The notes beneath the pieces were generated by a model that was given only the letters and a program-made list of their open reading frames with translations, did not search any database and had not been told where the DNA came from. Positions 7,548 to 15,822 of a stretch of DNA of 64,000 nucleotides are shown here, in pieces (within the stretch, counting starts at the first letter, position 1; each line of letters begins with the position of its first letter). The stretch lies in assembly GCA_044432975.1 (NCBI GenBank), contig JAWXUC010000007.1, positions 30,549-94,548 of the forward strand, written 5' to 3'. A program made the position numbers and the translations under genes. Source of the stretch: JAWXUC01 sp044432975. GTDB taxonomy: Bacteria; Pseudomonadota; Alphaproteobacteria; RF32; CAG-239.

Positions 7548-8273
7548 ATGGCAACGCAAGATTTTTTATTAAGCAAAAAAGTAAAGATTTTACAACCTAT
7601 TAATGGCTACAGAGCATCTACTGATGCTGTTATTTTATCTTCTATACCCGAGTCCACAACAAAAGAAATAAAAATACTAGATATGGGATCAGGAACAGGA
7701 GCGGTTTCTTTATGTTTGGGGCATCGGATTCCTAGTGCTAAAATTCTAGGGCTTGAAATTCAAGAAGAGCTTATTGAGTTGTCTAATCAAAGTGCAGAAC
7801 TTAACGGATTTGAGAATAGAATCGAATTTATTAATCATAATATTAAAGATAAAAAGATTGAGCTTCACAATTGTTTTGATGTTTGCATTACAAATCCGCC
7901 TTATTCTGAAGTTGATATGAAGTCTCCTAAAGGATATAAGGCAACAGCGCATAATTTTGACGGATTGGGGCTTAAAAATTGGATAGATTTTGGAATTAGG
8001 GCATTAAAACCTAAGGGAAAGCTATATATGGTGAACAGAGCAGAAGCTTTGTCTGAAATTTTGGCCACTATATATGGTAGGCTTGGCGGAATTGTTGTTA
8101 TTCCTATTTATTCAAAAATTGGTGAAGACGCCAAAAGAATCGTTGTTATTGCAAGTAAAGATTCTAAAAAAGCATTAGTGATAGACAAAGGAATTGTTGT
8201 TCACAATGAAGACGGCTCATATTCTGACGACGCCAAGAGAATTTTAGAAAACGGAATCGGGTATTTTGAGTAA
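7548..8273 (+). CDS. tRNA1(Val) adenine-N6 methyltransferase-like protein (TrmN6/YfiC family)
   Basis: The 241-residue protein has a Rossmann methyltransferase fold. Motif I is ILDMGSGTGAVSL near residues 44-56, and the acidic ribose contact is in GLEIQEEL. NPPYSE near residue 120 is the N6-adenine methylase signature. The start MATQDFLLSKKVKILQP with YRASTDAVIL is characteristic of the TrmN6 group, which methylates A37 of tRNA-Val. It follows AAGGAAG and stands alone between repeat regions. Family placement is good; the exact tRNA substrate is inferred. Confidence 0.82.
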   Translation: MATQDFLLSKKVKILQPINGYRASTDAVILSSIPESTTKEIKILDMGSGTGAVSLCLGHRIPSAKILGLEIQEELIELSNQSAELNGFENRIEFINHNIKDKKIELHNCFDVCITNPPYSEVDMKSPKGYKATAHNFDGLGLKNWIDFGIRALKPKGKLYMVNRAEALSEILATIYGRLGGIVVIPIYSKIGEDAKRIVVIASKDSKKALVIDKGIVVHNEDGSYSDDAKRILENGIGYFE

Positions 8274-8284
8274 TTGATTTGGTT

Positions 8285-8515
8285 TTTGTGGGAGAGTCTG
8301 GGACGATGCGGGCATCGTCCCCTACAATTATTATTGTCATCGCGCCACAAAATTTATTTTGGGGCTTAGCGATCTTCTAATTTTTAAAAATCGGAAGATG
8401 CCTTAGCCCATAAATTCTTTATGGGCGGCATGACGTTTTATGTTATTTTCAAGGTACGGTCAAGACCGTACCCTACAGGGCATTGTGCCTATGATGTTGA
8501 GAAAACACCCTGTCG
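8285..8515. repeat. Palindromic repeat cluster between trmN6-like gene and secreted copy 2
   Basis: The stretch contains GGGACGATGCGGGCATCGTCCC-CTACA (about 8301-8327). An ATCGCGCC..GGCTTAGCGAT unit with loop ACAAAATTTATTTTGG (about 8337-8377) is followed by its mirror-related GCCTTAGCCC..GGGCGGCATGAC. GGTACGGTCAAGACCGTACC-CTACA lies at about 8453-8478. Confidence 0.75.
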
Positions 8516-8538
8516 CTTTCAACACTAAAAGTTTTATA

Positions 8539-9180
8539 CTACCAAGTTAAAGGAAGCACACATAAAACTGCATATTTCTCACTAGCTTTTGAAGAATTCG
8601 AGGTTGACATCGAGGCGGTAGACTTAAAAATTGTCGCACCATCATTAGTAGATGAAGCAAATGAAGTAGTACTTGTCCAATATCTGGTCGTCGATAAATT
8701 TATTTGAGGTATTGATGAAGATACCGCGCTAAGAGCATTATTTATTGTTGTTATATGGGGCCATAGCGTATAATGACTAGGTATACTAGCTCCACCATAA
8801 TTCTCAATACAATAAGCTCTAGCTTCATACCAGTCATAAGTACTTGTAGTTCCACCAACATAAACCGAATAACCACCACCAGAATAATTAGAAACCACAA
8901 TACCCCTAACTGTAGAACTTGTTGCAATACTAGTATCATTTGTAACCCTACCATCTTTTAACAAATAATATCCTGTTGCTAATTTTTCTTTTGTACATGC
9001 AACAAGGCTGGTGTTAAATGGACATTTAACATATTCTGTACAATTACTAGCACTTTTTGTATAGCCTAAAGCTTCGCAGCTTGATGTGACAGCACAGGTG
9101 TCTGTTGCTAAGGTTATATTTGCGTTTAGGAGGAAAGTTAGACCTATTGTGCCTCCTGTTATTAATTTTGTTTTATTCAT
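8539..9180 (-). CDS. Secreted Cys-rich protein (family copy 2)
   Basis: The start is ATG 9180 with AGGAGGAAA in front; the upstream extension is repeat sequence. The 213-residue product has the same signal peptide as copy 1 (KLITGGTIGLTFLLNANITLATD) and the same Cys-rich module (SCEALGYT, CPFN, VAC). The C-terminal part differs: it is Ser/Thr-rich, contains DWYEARAYC and RYWTSTTS, and ends YAVLCVLPLTW. I read it as a divergent Lcl-like domain, which is weaker than for copy 1. Probably exported; function unknown. The 337-bp element lies about 400 bases upstream. Confidence 0.7.
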   Translation of the reverse strand: MNKTKLITGGTIGLTFLLNANITLATDTCAVTSSCEALGYTKSASNCTEYVKCPFNTSLVACTKEKLATGYYLLKDGRVTNDTSIATSSTVRGIVVSNYSGGGYSVYVGGTTSTYDWYEARAYCIENYGGASIPSHYTLWPHITTINNALSAVSSSIPQINLSTTRYWTSTTSFASSTNDGATIFKSTASMSTSNSSKASEKYAVLCVLPLTW

Positions 9181-9582
9181 TTCTATTTCCTCCTTTTTTT
9201 GTTTTAGTGGCGGGACGTCGAGACGCCGTTCCCTACGGTTTTTATGAACACCCACAAGGGGCGTCCCTACAATTTAATTTATCAACTGTCATTGCGAGCG
9301 TAGCGCGGCAATCCAATCGAAAAAAACATTCTTTTTTCAGGTACGGTCAAGACCGTCCCCTACAGAGCTCTGGCATCCAAAACCTCAAGCCGTCATCCTG
9401 AACTTGTTTCAGGATCCCCTTTTTAGATGCTGAAATAAATTCAGCATGACGGGGCAATTAATACTTTTTTTCAGGGACGGCAGACCCGTACCCTACAGAT
9501 AGGCGGATGTGTAATCCACCCCCATAACTACCCCGTCGCCTTTGGCGCCACCCCTTCACTTGTGAAGGGGAATTTTTAATGG
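9181..9582. repeat. Palindromic repeat cluster upstream of secreted copy 2
   Basis: From the gene outward there are five units: GGGACGTCGAGACGCCGTTCCC; an ATTGCGAGCGTAGCGCGGCA unit; GGTACGGTCAAGACCGTCC; a TCATCCTGAACTTGTTTCAGG unit paired with a partly complementary CTGAAATAAATTCAGCATGAC; and CCCCTTCACTTGTGAAGGGG with a neighbouring GTCGCCTTTGGCGCC. No gene is seen. Confidence 0.7.
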
Positions 9583-9919
9583 CATTTTTGCAAAAAAGTG
9601 CAAAAATTGCGTTTTTTTGTGAATATGGGCAGAAAATAAATACTTTGGGAGGATTATTGACTACCCATAAGCCCATATATTCTGGTATTTTGACACCTGT
9701 CTTAAAAACAAAGTGTCTATTTTAAACCACCGTCTAGAATAGACACTTTTAGTGTTACAGTTTTGTTAAATTATGTTGTTGATTTTACTTATTTCTTGAT
9801 TTTTTTCTGACTTTGTGATAGTGTCTATTCTAGACGGTCGTTTAAAATAGACACTATAAAAATAACCCCTAGCCCTTGTGGGCTGGGGGTTTGACGTATG
9901 TTCAAAAAGTGAGTTTTTT
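9583..9919 (-). repeat. 337-bp structured element, copy 2
   Basis: This is the same element as at 3613, same length, with the paired GTGTCTATT/AATAGACAC hairpins intact. It is oriented toward secreted copy 2, with its near end 402 bases from that start. It differs from the other copies at a few single bases (for example TTTGTTAAATTATGTTGTT). Confidence 0.85.
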
Positions 9920-10009
9920 ATATTTGGGACGGCTGACCATAAAACTACCCCGTCGCCTTTGGCGCCACCCCTTCACTTGTGAAGGGGAATTTATAATTGC
10001 CATTTTTGC
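9920..10009. repeat. CCCCTTCAC palindrome between the 337-bp element and flgH
   Basis: Contains another GTCGCCTTTGGCGCC plus CCCCTTCACTTGTGAAGGGG unit. Nothing else is seen. Confidence 0.6.
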
Positions 10010-10044
10010 AAAAAAAAAGACCGGACTTGGGGAGAGCCGATCTT
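10010..10044 (-). terminator. Terminator of the flagellar operon
   Basis: On the minus strand AAGATCGG pairs with CCGGTCTT (one G-T pair) around a 12-base loop and is followed by eight T. It lies 35 bases after the flgH stop. Confidence 0.8.
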
Positions 10045-10078
10045 TCTTGGGGAAGTGCACTTTCTGTGCCTAGCTTAC

Positions 10079-10810
10079 TTAAAATGGTTTTACAATATCT
10101 AAGAACTGTGTTCCATAACTAGACTTTTGAATATCAGACAGAACACCTTCTCCGCCATAAGACACTCTTAAATCTGCAATTTTAGATGATTCAATTGTAT
10201 TCTGAGCATTAATATCTGCGCGTCTAACAATACCTTGAACCATTAGTTGTCTAACTTCATAATTAACTCTAATTTCTTGGCTACCTTGAATAACCATGTT
10301 TCCGTTTGGCAACACTTGAATAACGGTTGCTGCCATTGTTACGTCTATGGATTCTTTTCTATCAATTTTACCATCTCCAGACATTTCTTTATCGCTTTTA
10401 ACATCTAAGAGGTTAGAACTATCTGTTCCTAAAGCTGTATCTATAGTAGTTTCTAATCCAGCAAGTGCATTAACATCTGAATCTGTAACGCCAGATTGAT
10501 TTTGTTCTGTTTCATTTTCCATCAAAGCAGTATCTTCTGCAGAAATCTTAACTGTTAAAATATCGCCAACTCTAGAAGCTCTAAGATCTTTGAAAAATCC
10601 TTGAGATCCTCTTTGCCACAAAGAGTTTGGGTTTGAATATTTTGCGTACTCATCTGGCATAGGTTGAGTTAATGGTTTGTAATCTTTATCTTCTACTGGG
10701 TTTTCAATAGGGCTAAGTCTTGGAGGGCTTCCGATATTTTTAATGCTTTGCAAAATTCCGCATCCATTTAACATTAAGAACATTGATAAAATCAAACTAG
10801 TTTTTCTCAT
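10079..10810 (-). CDS. flgH: Flagellar L-ring protein FlgH
   Basis: This is a 243-residue lipoprotein precursor with lipobox LNGC (Cys17). It carries the family motifs SLWQRGSQGFFKDLRASRVGDILTV, GNMVIQGSQEIRVNYEVRQL, GIVRRADI and SSKIADLRVSYGG. FlgH forms the outer-membrane L ring around the flagellar rod. Its start overlaps the flgA stop by one base. It is the last gene of flgF-flgG-flgA-flgH; flgI is not adjacent. Confidence 0.95.
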   Translation of the reverse strand: MRKTSLILSMFLMLNGCGILQSIKNIGSPPRLSPIENPVEDKDYKPLTQPMPDEYAKYSNPNSLWQRGSQGFFKDLRASRVGDILTVKISAEDTALMENETEQNQSGVTDSDVNALAGLETTIDTALGTDSSNLLDVKSDKEMSGDGKIDRKESIDVTMAATVIQVLPNGNMVIQGSQEIRVNYEVRQLMVQGIVRRADINAQNTIESSKIADLRVSYGGEGVLSDIQKSSYGTQFLDIVKPF

Positions 10811-11493
10811 TATTTATCTCCCTCTATACTAACAGTGCCTTTAGAAATAACTTTTCCCATAATAGTTTTTTTAGAGCTTGGGTTTATAAGGGTTATAACA
10901 TCACCTAAAGCACCATCTTCCCCTGCATAAGCCTTCATTCCGATTTCCATTTTATCTGTTTTATACAATACCAAAACATTGTCATTTCTGTTTATTAAAG
11001 TAGGTTTTTGAATATCTTTGTTTAGAATAAGAGCGTTAGAATATAAATCTTTTTTTGCTTCTCTATCAACAATATCCTCTTTTTGAAGAGCAAAAACATC
11101 TTTTGCTTTACCTTCTTTGATTGTTATTGTCTTTAGCATATCTTCTGTTATTAGCGTATCTTTTTTAATTTCTTTTATAGGCACATAAACTTCTGTCATG
11201 TTATAAAATCTGCCCATAATTTTTCCTGAATCAAAGCTTTTGTTATCTATAAAAACTTCAATATTACAATTAAACTTATTTTGTAAGTCATCAAAAGTTA
11301 AATTAGAAATTAGCAGTTTATAACTTTTAGCATCTTCAATATTGTAACTAGATTTTCCAGAAAAAATTTCTAGTTCAATATTAGCCCTTGAGGCTTCTTC
11401 TTTGATGGCATCAATCACATCAAACTCTGATATTATCAAAGCATTGGCATTAAAGCTAATAAGAAGTAAAAATGTTAAAAAAAGTTTTTTCAT
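10810..11493 (-). CDS. flgA: Flagellar P-ring assembly chaperone FlgA
   Basis: The 227-residue protein has a signal peptide (MKKLFLTFLLLISFNANA). A C-terminal SAF-like region holds TLITEDMLKTITIKEGKA and NDNVLVLYKTDKMEIGMKAYAGEDGALGDVITLINPSSKKTIMGKV split over its last 80 residues. FlgA assists assembly of the FlgI P ring in the periplasm. Position between flgG and flgH fits the alphaproteobacterial order. The N-terminal half is divergent. Confidence 0.88.
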   Translation of the reverse strand: MKKLFLTFLLLISFNANALIISEFDVIDAIKEEASRANIELEIFSGKSSYNIEDAKSYKLLISNLTFDDLQNKFNCNIEVFIDNKSFDSGKIMGRFYNMTEVYVPIKEIKKDTLITEDMLKTITIKEGKAKDVFALQKEDIVDREAKKDLYSNALILNKDIQKPTLINRNDNVLVLYKTDKMEIGMKAYAGEDGALGDVITLINPSSKKTIMGKVISKGTVSIEGDK

Positions 11494-11502
11494 TTATTTC
11501 AT

Positions 11503-12291
11503 CTAACTAAGTTGGTTTACAACGGTTAACATTTCATCTGCAGCAGATATCACATTAGAGTTCATTTCATAAGCACGTTGAGCAGAGATAAGTTCTGTAA
11601 TTTCTGTAACAGCATTAACGTTAGAGGTTGTTAAGTATCCTTGAAGAATAGAACCAAAGCCTTCGGTATCTGGATTGTCTACTAAAGGCACACCAGAAGC
11701 TTCTGTTTCTAAGAACATATTATCACCCATAGCTTCTAAACCAGCTTCGTTTACAAAGTTTGCAAGCTCAAGTTGACCTACGTTTACTTCATCCACTTCG
11801 CCGTCTTGTTTAATCCAAACTTCGCCTGAAGCATTAACAGAAACTTCAACAGCATCTTCTGGGATTGTGATTTCTGGTTGTACAACATAACCACTGTGAG
11901 TAATGATAACGCCATCACCGTTTCTTTGAAAAGCGCCATCACGAGTATATGCAGTTCCTTTTCCGTCTGGTAATTCTACCTGAAAATATCCACGGCCACT
12001 AACTGCCAAGTCAAGAGTGTTACCTGTGTTGTTAAAGCCACCACCGTCAGTAATTCTATAAATAGCCGCAGTTCTAACACCAAGACCAACTTGCATACCT
12101 GAAGGAACGATTGTGCCAGAAGATGTTGATGCAGAGCCAGGACGAACAATATTTTGATATAATAAGTCATTAAATTCTGCACGTCTTTTTGTGTATGCAG
12201 TTGTGTTCATATTGGCAATATTATTGGAAATCACATCAACATTTGTTTGTTGAGCAAGCATTCCTGTTGCGCCGATGTTTAAAGATCTCAT
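11503..12291 (-). CDS. flgG: Flagellar distal rod protein FlgG
   Basis: This 262-residue rod protein begins MRSLNIGATGMLAQQTNVDVISNNIANMNTTAYT, the usual FlgG start. It has the G(Y/R)G-type central motif AVSGRGYFQVELPDG and ends with the heptad segment NVNAVTEITELISAQRAYEMNSN. FlgG builds the distal rod that crosses the peptidoglycan and outer membrane. Length and motifs are standard. Confidence 0.97.
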   Translation of the reverse strand: MRSLNIGATGMLAQQTNVDVISNNIANMNTTAYTKRRAEFNDLLYQNIVRPGSASTSSGTIVPSGMQVGLGVRTAAIYRITDGGGFNNTGNTLDLAVSGRGYFQVELPDGKGTAYTRDGAFQRNGDGVIITHSGYVVQPEITIPEDAVEVSVNASGEVWIKQDGEVDEVNVGQLELANFVNEAGLEAMGDNMFLETEASGVPLVDNPDTEGFGSILQGYLTTSNVNAVTEITELISAQRAYEMNSNVISAADEMLTVVNQLS

Positions 12292-12305
12292 AAGTTAATC
12301 CCCTT

Positions 12306-13067
12306 TTAAATCATCTGCCTATAAGCAGAAATAGTATTTGATAAACGTTCATGCTCAGCGTCTATCATTTGTTGTACATATTCATAAGAACGTTGAAGTT
12401 TAACAAGTCTTGTCATCTCAACAACACCTTCAACGTTAGATTTTTCAATAGCACCTTGTTTTAATACGGCATTAGAGGCTATAGCATTGCTATTTTCATT
12501 AGCTTCAAACAAAGTACCTGCTGTTTTTGTTAATTCTTGTGGATTTTCAAAATTTATTAACTTAATGTTTGCAACAAAGTTATTTTGAGAAATGCCAGCT
12601 TCTATTTGTGTTGAATAAACACTTCCATCACCAGAGATTGAAATGTCTGTTTCTTCAGGAGCAAAAATAATTGGCTTATTGTCTGTAGACAACACATAAT
12701 GCCCTTCATTTGTAACCAAAGCTCCTTCAGCGTTTAGTGTAAAATTACCTTTTCTGGTATATTGTTCGCCATTTTGAGTTGCCACAGCAAAAAAACCTTC
12801 GCCATCAATAGCAAGGTCAAGTGCGTTTCCTGTTTCTACAATAGCGCCTTCGTTAAAATTTTTGTATGTTCCAAAATTTTGAGTGAAATAAACTGGGTCA
12901 GATGCCACACCTTTAGCTTTAGGAGTGTCTGTAATATATTCAGAAAAAATAGCGTCTTCAGCCTTAAAACCCGTAGTATTAACGTTTGCCACGTTATTAG
13001 AAACGGTGTCCATTTGGTTCCAAAGAGCAATCTGTCTAGATAAAGCCACATATTTTGTGTTAATCAT
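12306..13067 (-). CDS. flgF: Flagellar proximal rod protein FlgF
   Basis: The start is placed at ATG 13067 (MINTKYVALSRQ), preceded by GGGGAAG; a TTG 18 bases earlier is less likely. The 253-residue protein has the rod-family start (QMDTVSNNVANVNTTGFKAED), LDLAIDGEGFFAVATQNGEQYTRKG and the C-terminal VEMTRLVKLQRSYEYVQ. FlgF is part of the proximal rod. It is the first gene of the flagellar operon seen here. Repeats lie directly upstream, so no promoter could be identified. Confidence 0.94.
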   Translation of the reverse strand: MINTKYVALSRQIALWNQMDTVSNNVANVNTTGFKAEDAIFSEYITDTPKAKGVASDPVYFTQNFGTYKNFNEGAIVETGNALDLAIDGEGFFAVATQNGEQYTRKGNFTLNAEGALVTNEGHYVLSTDNKPIIFAPEETDISISGDGSVYSTQIEAGISQNNFVANIKLINFENPQELTKTAGTLFEANENSNAIASNAVLKQGAIEKSNVEGVVEMTRLVKLQRSYEYVQQMIDAEHERLSNTISAYRQMI

Positions 13068-13155
13068 TTTTATAAACTTCCCCAAGTTTTTATAATCTTG
13101 GTTTTATACATGCAATATCTATGCCAAGGGAAAGAGTGAAAATTGTTATAATGTT

Positions 13156-13492
13156 AAAAAACTCACTTTTTGAACATACGCCAAACCCCCAGTCCGCAAG
13201 GGCTAGGGGTTATTTGGGCAGTGTCTATTTTAAACGACCGTCTAGAATAGACACTATCACAAACTTTTAAAAAAATCAAGAAATAAGTAAAATCAATAAC
13301 ATAATTTCACAAAACTGTAACACTAAAAGTGTCTATTCTAGACGGTGGTTTAAAATAGACACTTTGTTTTTAAGACAGGTGTCAAAATACCAGAATATAT
13401 GGGTTTATGGGCAGTTAATAATCCTCCCAAAGTATTTATTTTCTGCCCATATTCACCAAAAAACGCATTTTTTGTGATTTTTTGCAAAAATG
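13156..13492 (+). repeat. 337-bp structured element, copy 3
   Basis: Same element as at 3613, 9583 and 49072, here on the plus strand and pointing to secreted copy 3, whose start is 393 bases away. Both 36-38 base hairpins are intact (about 13211-13256 and 13327-13364). Confidence 0.85.
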
Positions 13493-13885
13493 AGGGTTGT
13501 AGGGGATGGTCTGCCGTCCCTGAAAAAAGGATTGTTTTTTCGACTGGATTGCCGCGCTTCGCTCGCAATGACAGTTGGGGGTAATTGTGGGTTTAAAATT
13601 CCCCTTCACTTGTGAAGGGGTGGCGCCGAAGGCGACGTGGTAGTTATGGAGTGGATTCCATATCCGCCGACATGTAGGGGACGCATTGTATGAGTCCCGC
13701 AAAAAGGAAAAATAATTATTATACCCCCCATCGCCCTAACGGGCACTTCCCTTAGCTCAGGAGGGAAGATGGGTTGGAATAATAATTTGACTGGATTGCG
13801 GATCAAGTCCGCAATGACTGTTGGAAATTAAATTGTAGGGAACGGCGTCTCGACGTTCCTCAACCAAAAAAAGGAGGAAATAAAA
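13493..13885. repeat. Palindromic repeat cluster upstream of secreted copy 3
   Basis: Holds GGGATGGTCTGCCGTCCC, a TTGCCGCGCTTCGCTCGCAAT unit, CCCCTTCACTTGTGAAGGGG with GGCGCCGAAGGCGAC, GGGACGCATTGTATGAGTCCC and a CGCCCTAACGGGCACTTCCC unit. ATTGCGGATCAAGTCCGCAAT follows. GGGAACGGCGTCTCGACGTTCC lies in the gene leader, just before AAGGAGG. Confidence 0.7.
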
Positions 13886-14494
13886 ATGAAAAAAACAAAA
13901 ATAATAACAGGAGGTATAATAGGTTTAGCTTTCCTCCTAAATGCAGGAATATCATTAGCTGCAGATAACTGTAGTGTTTCAACTAGCTGTGCATCGCTAG
14001 GATATATAACTGAAGCTTCTAATTGTCAAAGAGGTGTTCACTGTCCTTTTGATAGCAGTAAAGTTGCTTGCATTCATGAAGAAATAGCTATTGGTGATTA
14101 TTTATTAAGCGATGGAACTTTTAGTAAAGATCCTGAACTTGATTCTGGAAATGGCTGGACTACTAGTTGTTGGGGAGGTTGGTGTGATATTATTGCAGGT
14201 GTTGTTATTGAAACAACAGGTGGAGGATTCCCCGTAACTGTTTATACATCTAGATATCCTGCCTCTGCTACTGCAAGTTGGAGCACTGCTAATGATGAAT
14301 GCTTACAATCACAAGACGGTTATATGAGATCAACTTTAATTGACCCACCATCAACATCTTACTATGATACAATCAACGCTAGTTTAACAAGAATAGGAGC
14401 TTCGCAAAAGTTTAGTACCTCTCATACTTATTTTACAGCAAAATATTCTTCAGGAAATAAAGTTGGTTTATGCGGAGTAGTTATTTTTAGATAA
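13886..14494 (+). CDS. Secreted Cys-rich protein (family copy 3)
   Basis: The 202-residue protein follows AGGAGGAAA. The signal peptide (KKTKIITGGIIGLAFLLNAG..AAD) and Cys-rich module (SCASLGYI, CPFDSSKVACI) match the other copies closely. The rest is different: a Trp/Gly/Cys patch (GWTTSCWGGWC), GGGFPVTVYTS, and an ending KVGLCGVVIFR. No clear Lcl motif is visible, although the position and final Cys resemble copies 1 and 2. Likely exported. A 58-residue secreted peptide gene follows after 25 bases and may be cotranscribed. Confidence 0.68.
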   Translation: MKKTKIITGGIIGLAFLLNAGISLAADNCSVSTSCASLGYITEASNCQRGVHCPFDSSKVACIHEEIAIGDYLLSDGTFSKDPELDSGNGWTTSCWGGWCDIIAGVVIETTGGGFPVTVYTSRYPASATASWSTANDECLQSQDGYMRSTLIDPPSTSYYDTINASLTRIGASQKFSTSHTYFTAKYSSGNKVGLCGVVIFR

Positions 14495-14519
14495 TTAAAA
14501 CAAAAAGGAGAAAATAAAA

Positions 14520-14696
14520 ATGAATAAATTTGTATTGCTTTTAGCAGTAATATTAACCTTAAGTGCTTTCAAAATTAATGCCAAGGAAACGAGTTCTGAA
14601 GATAAGATAAAATCAGAAATTACTACTGAAATTAATGACGAAAACAAAGAGGAAAAGAAAATAATTATTAAAACTGAGCCTACATCAAGAAGATGA
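14520..14696 (+). CDS. Small secreted peptide, 58 residues, unknown function
   Basis: ATG at 14520 follows AAAGGAGAAA at good spacing. The product has a clear signal peptide (MNKFVLLLAVILTLSAFKINA) and a short charged mature part of about 37 residues, rich in Lys and Glu, ending in Arg-Arg. It lies 25 bases after secreted copy 3 and before a terminator, so the two are likely one transcript. No family was recognised. Confidence 0.6.
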   Translation: MNKFVLLLAVILTLSAFKINAKETSSEDKIKSEITTEINDENKEEKKIIIKTEPTSRR

Positions 14697-14790
14697 AAAT
14701 TAAGGATTAAGAAAATGCTTTTCATTTTTTCTTTGTTCTTATATAAAACGATGACTTTTCATGAAGGTTTTCTTGTTAATTATTATAAAA

Positions 14791-14830
14791 AAGAGAGTGG
14801 TAACTGTAGATAATTACCACTCTCTTTTTT
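14791..14830. terminator. Bidirectional terminator between the small peptide gene and secF
   Basis: AAGAGAGTGGTAA pairs with TTACCACTCTCTT around a 9-base loop, with a T run on the plus strand and AAAAA (T run on minus) before it. Both genes converge here. Confidence 0.85.
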
Positions 14831-14879
14831 ACATCCTGATTTTGAAGCACGATTCAGGGACCGTCCTTTTGGGTGAAGG

Positions 14880-15812
14880 TTATACTCTTTCGAAGGTTGA
14901 GAGTTCTTTTTCTTCGGTTGTTTTGGATAAATCAAATTGATTTAGAATCGCAACTGATACATATATTGATGAATATGTTCCAATTAACACACCCCACACA
15001 ATTACAAAAGAAAAACTATATAACGCATCGCCACCAAATATTAACAATGCCACCGCTGCTAATAATGTGGTGATAGAGGTTAACAATGTTCTTGAAAAGA
15101 TGTCATTAATACTCTTATTCAACATATCATTTTGTTTCATTTTACCAAATTTTCTTAAGTTTTCACGTATTCTGTCATAAGTTACAACTGTATCATTTAC
15201 AGAATAACCTGCCAAAGTTAAGATTGCGGCAATTGTTGTTAAGTTAAAGTCAATATTAAATATTGCTAGCAAAGCCAATGTTACCAAGATATCATGAACC
15301 AAGCCTAGCATTGCACCTAATGCAAACTGCCATTCAAACCTGAACCAGATGTATAAAGAAATTGCCAAGACTGCAACTATTGAGGCAATTAAGCCTGCTT
15401 TCTTTAACTCTGATCCTACTTGAGGACCAACAAGCTCTACTTTGCGGTATTCAACATCTTGACCGATGATAGACTTAATATCTTCAACCGCTTGCATTTG
15501 TTGTTTTTCATCCATGTTTTTTGCTTGGGCTCTAATCATTACTTCATCACCAGCATCGCCAATGGTTTGTAATGAAATTTCGCCAATCTTTAAAGTTGTT
15601 AAAGATTTTCTTATCTCATTTAAGTTTATTTGTTGTGGCGATTTTATTTCTATTAAAATACCACCTGAAAAATCAATTCCATAATTAAATGGCTTAATTG
15701 TCATCACAACCAATGAAGCAATTACTGATACAATTGAAAAAATATACATAACTTTTGAAATCTTCAAAAAATTAATGTTTGTATCTTTTGTTATAAATTT
15801 TAATACTTGCAT
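14880..15812 (-). CDS. secF: Protein translocase subunit SecF
   Basis: The start is placed at ATG 15812 (MQVLKFITKD), which follows AAGGAAAAC; a longer frame would overlap secD. The 310-residue protein has six predicted membrane segments, NYGIDFSGGILIEI in the first periplasmic region, and the motif LTLAGYSVNDTVVTYDRIRENLR. SecF works with SecD and YajC to use the proton gradient to pull exported proteins across the membrane. It is the last gene of yajC-secD-secF. Confidence 0.95.
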   Translation of the reverse strand: MQVLKFITKDTNINFLKISKVMYIFSIVSVIASLVVMTIKPFNYGIDFSGGILIEIKSPQQINLNEIRKSLTTLKIGEISLQTIGDAGDEVMIRAQAKNMDEKQQMQAVEDIKSIIGQDVEYRKVELVGPQVGSELKKAGLIASIVAVLAISLYIWFRFEWQFALGAMLGLVHDILVTLALLAIFNIDFNLTTIAAILTLAGYSVNDTVVTYDRIRENLRKFGKMKQNDMLNKSINDIFSRTLLTSITTLLAAVALLIFGGDALYSFSFVIVWGVLIGTYSSIYVSVAILNQFDLSKTTEEKELSTFERV

Positions 15813-15822
15813 TTTGTTTTCC

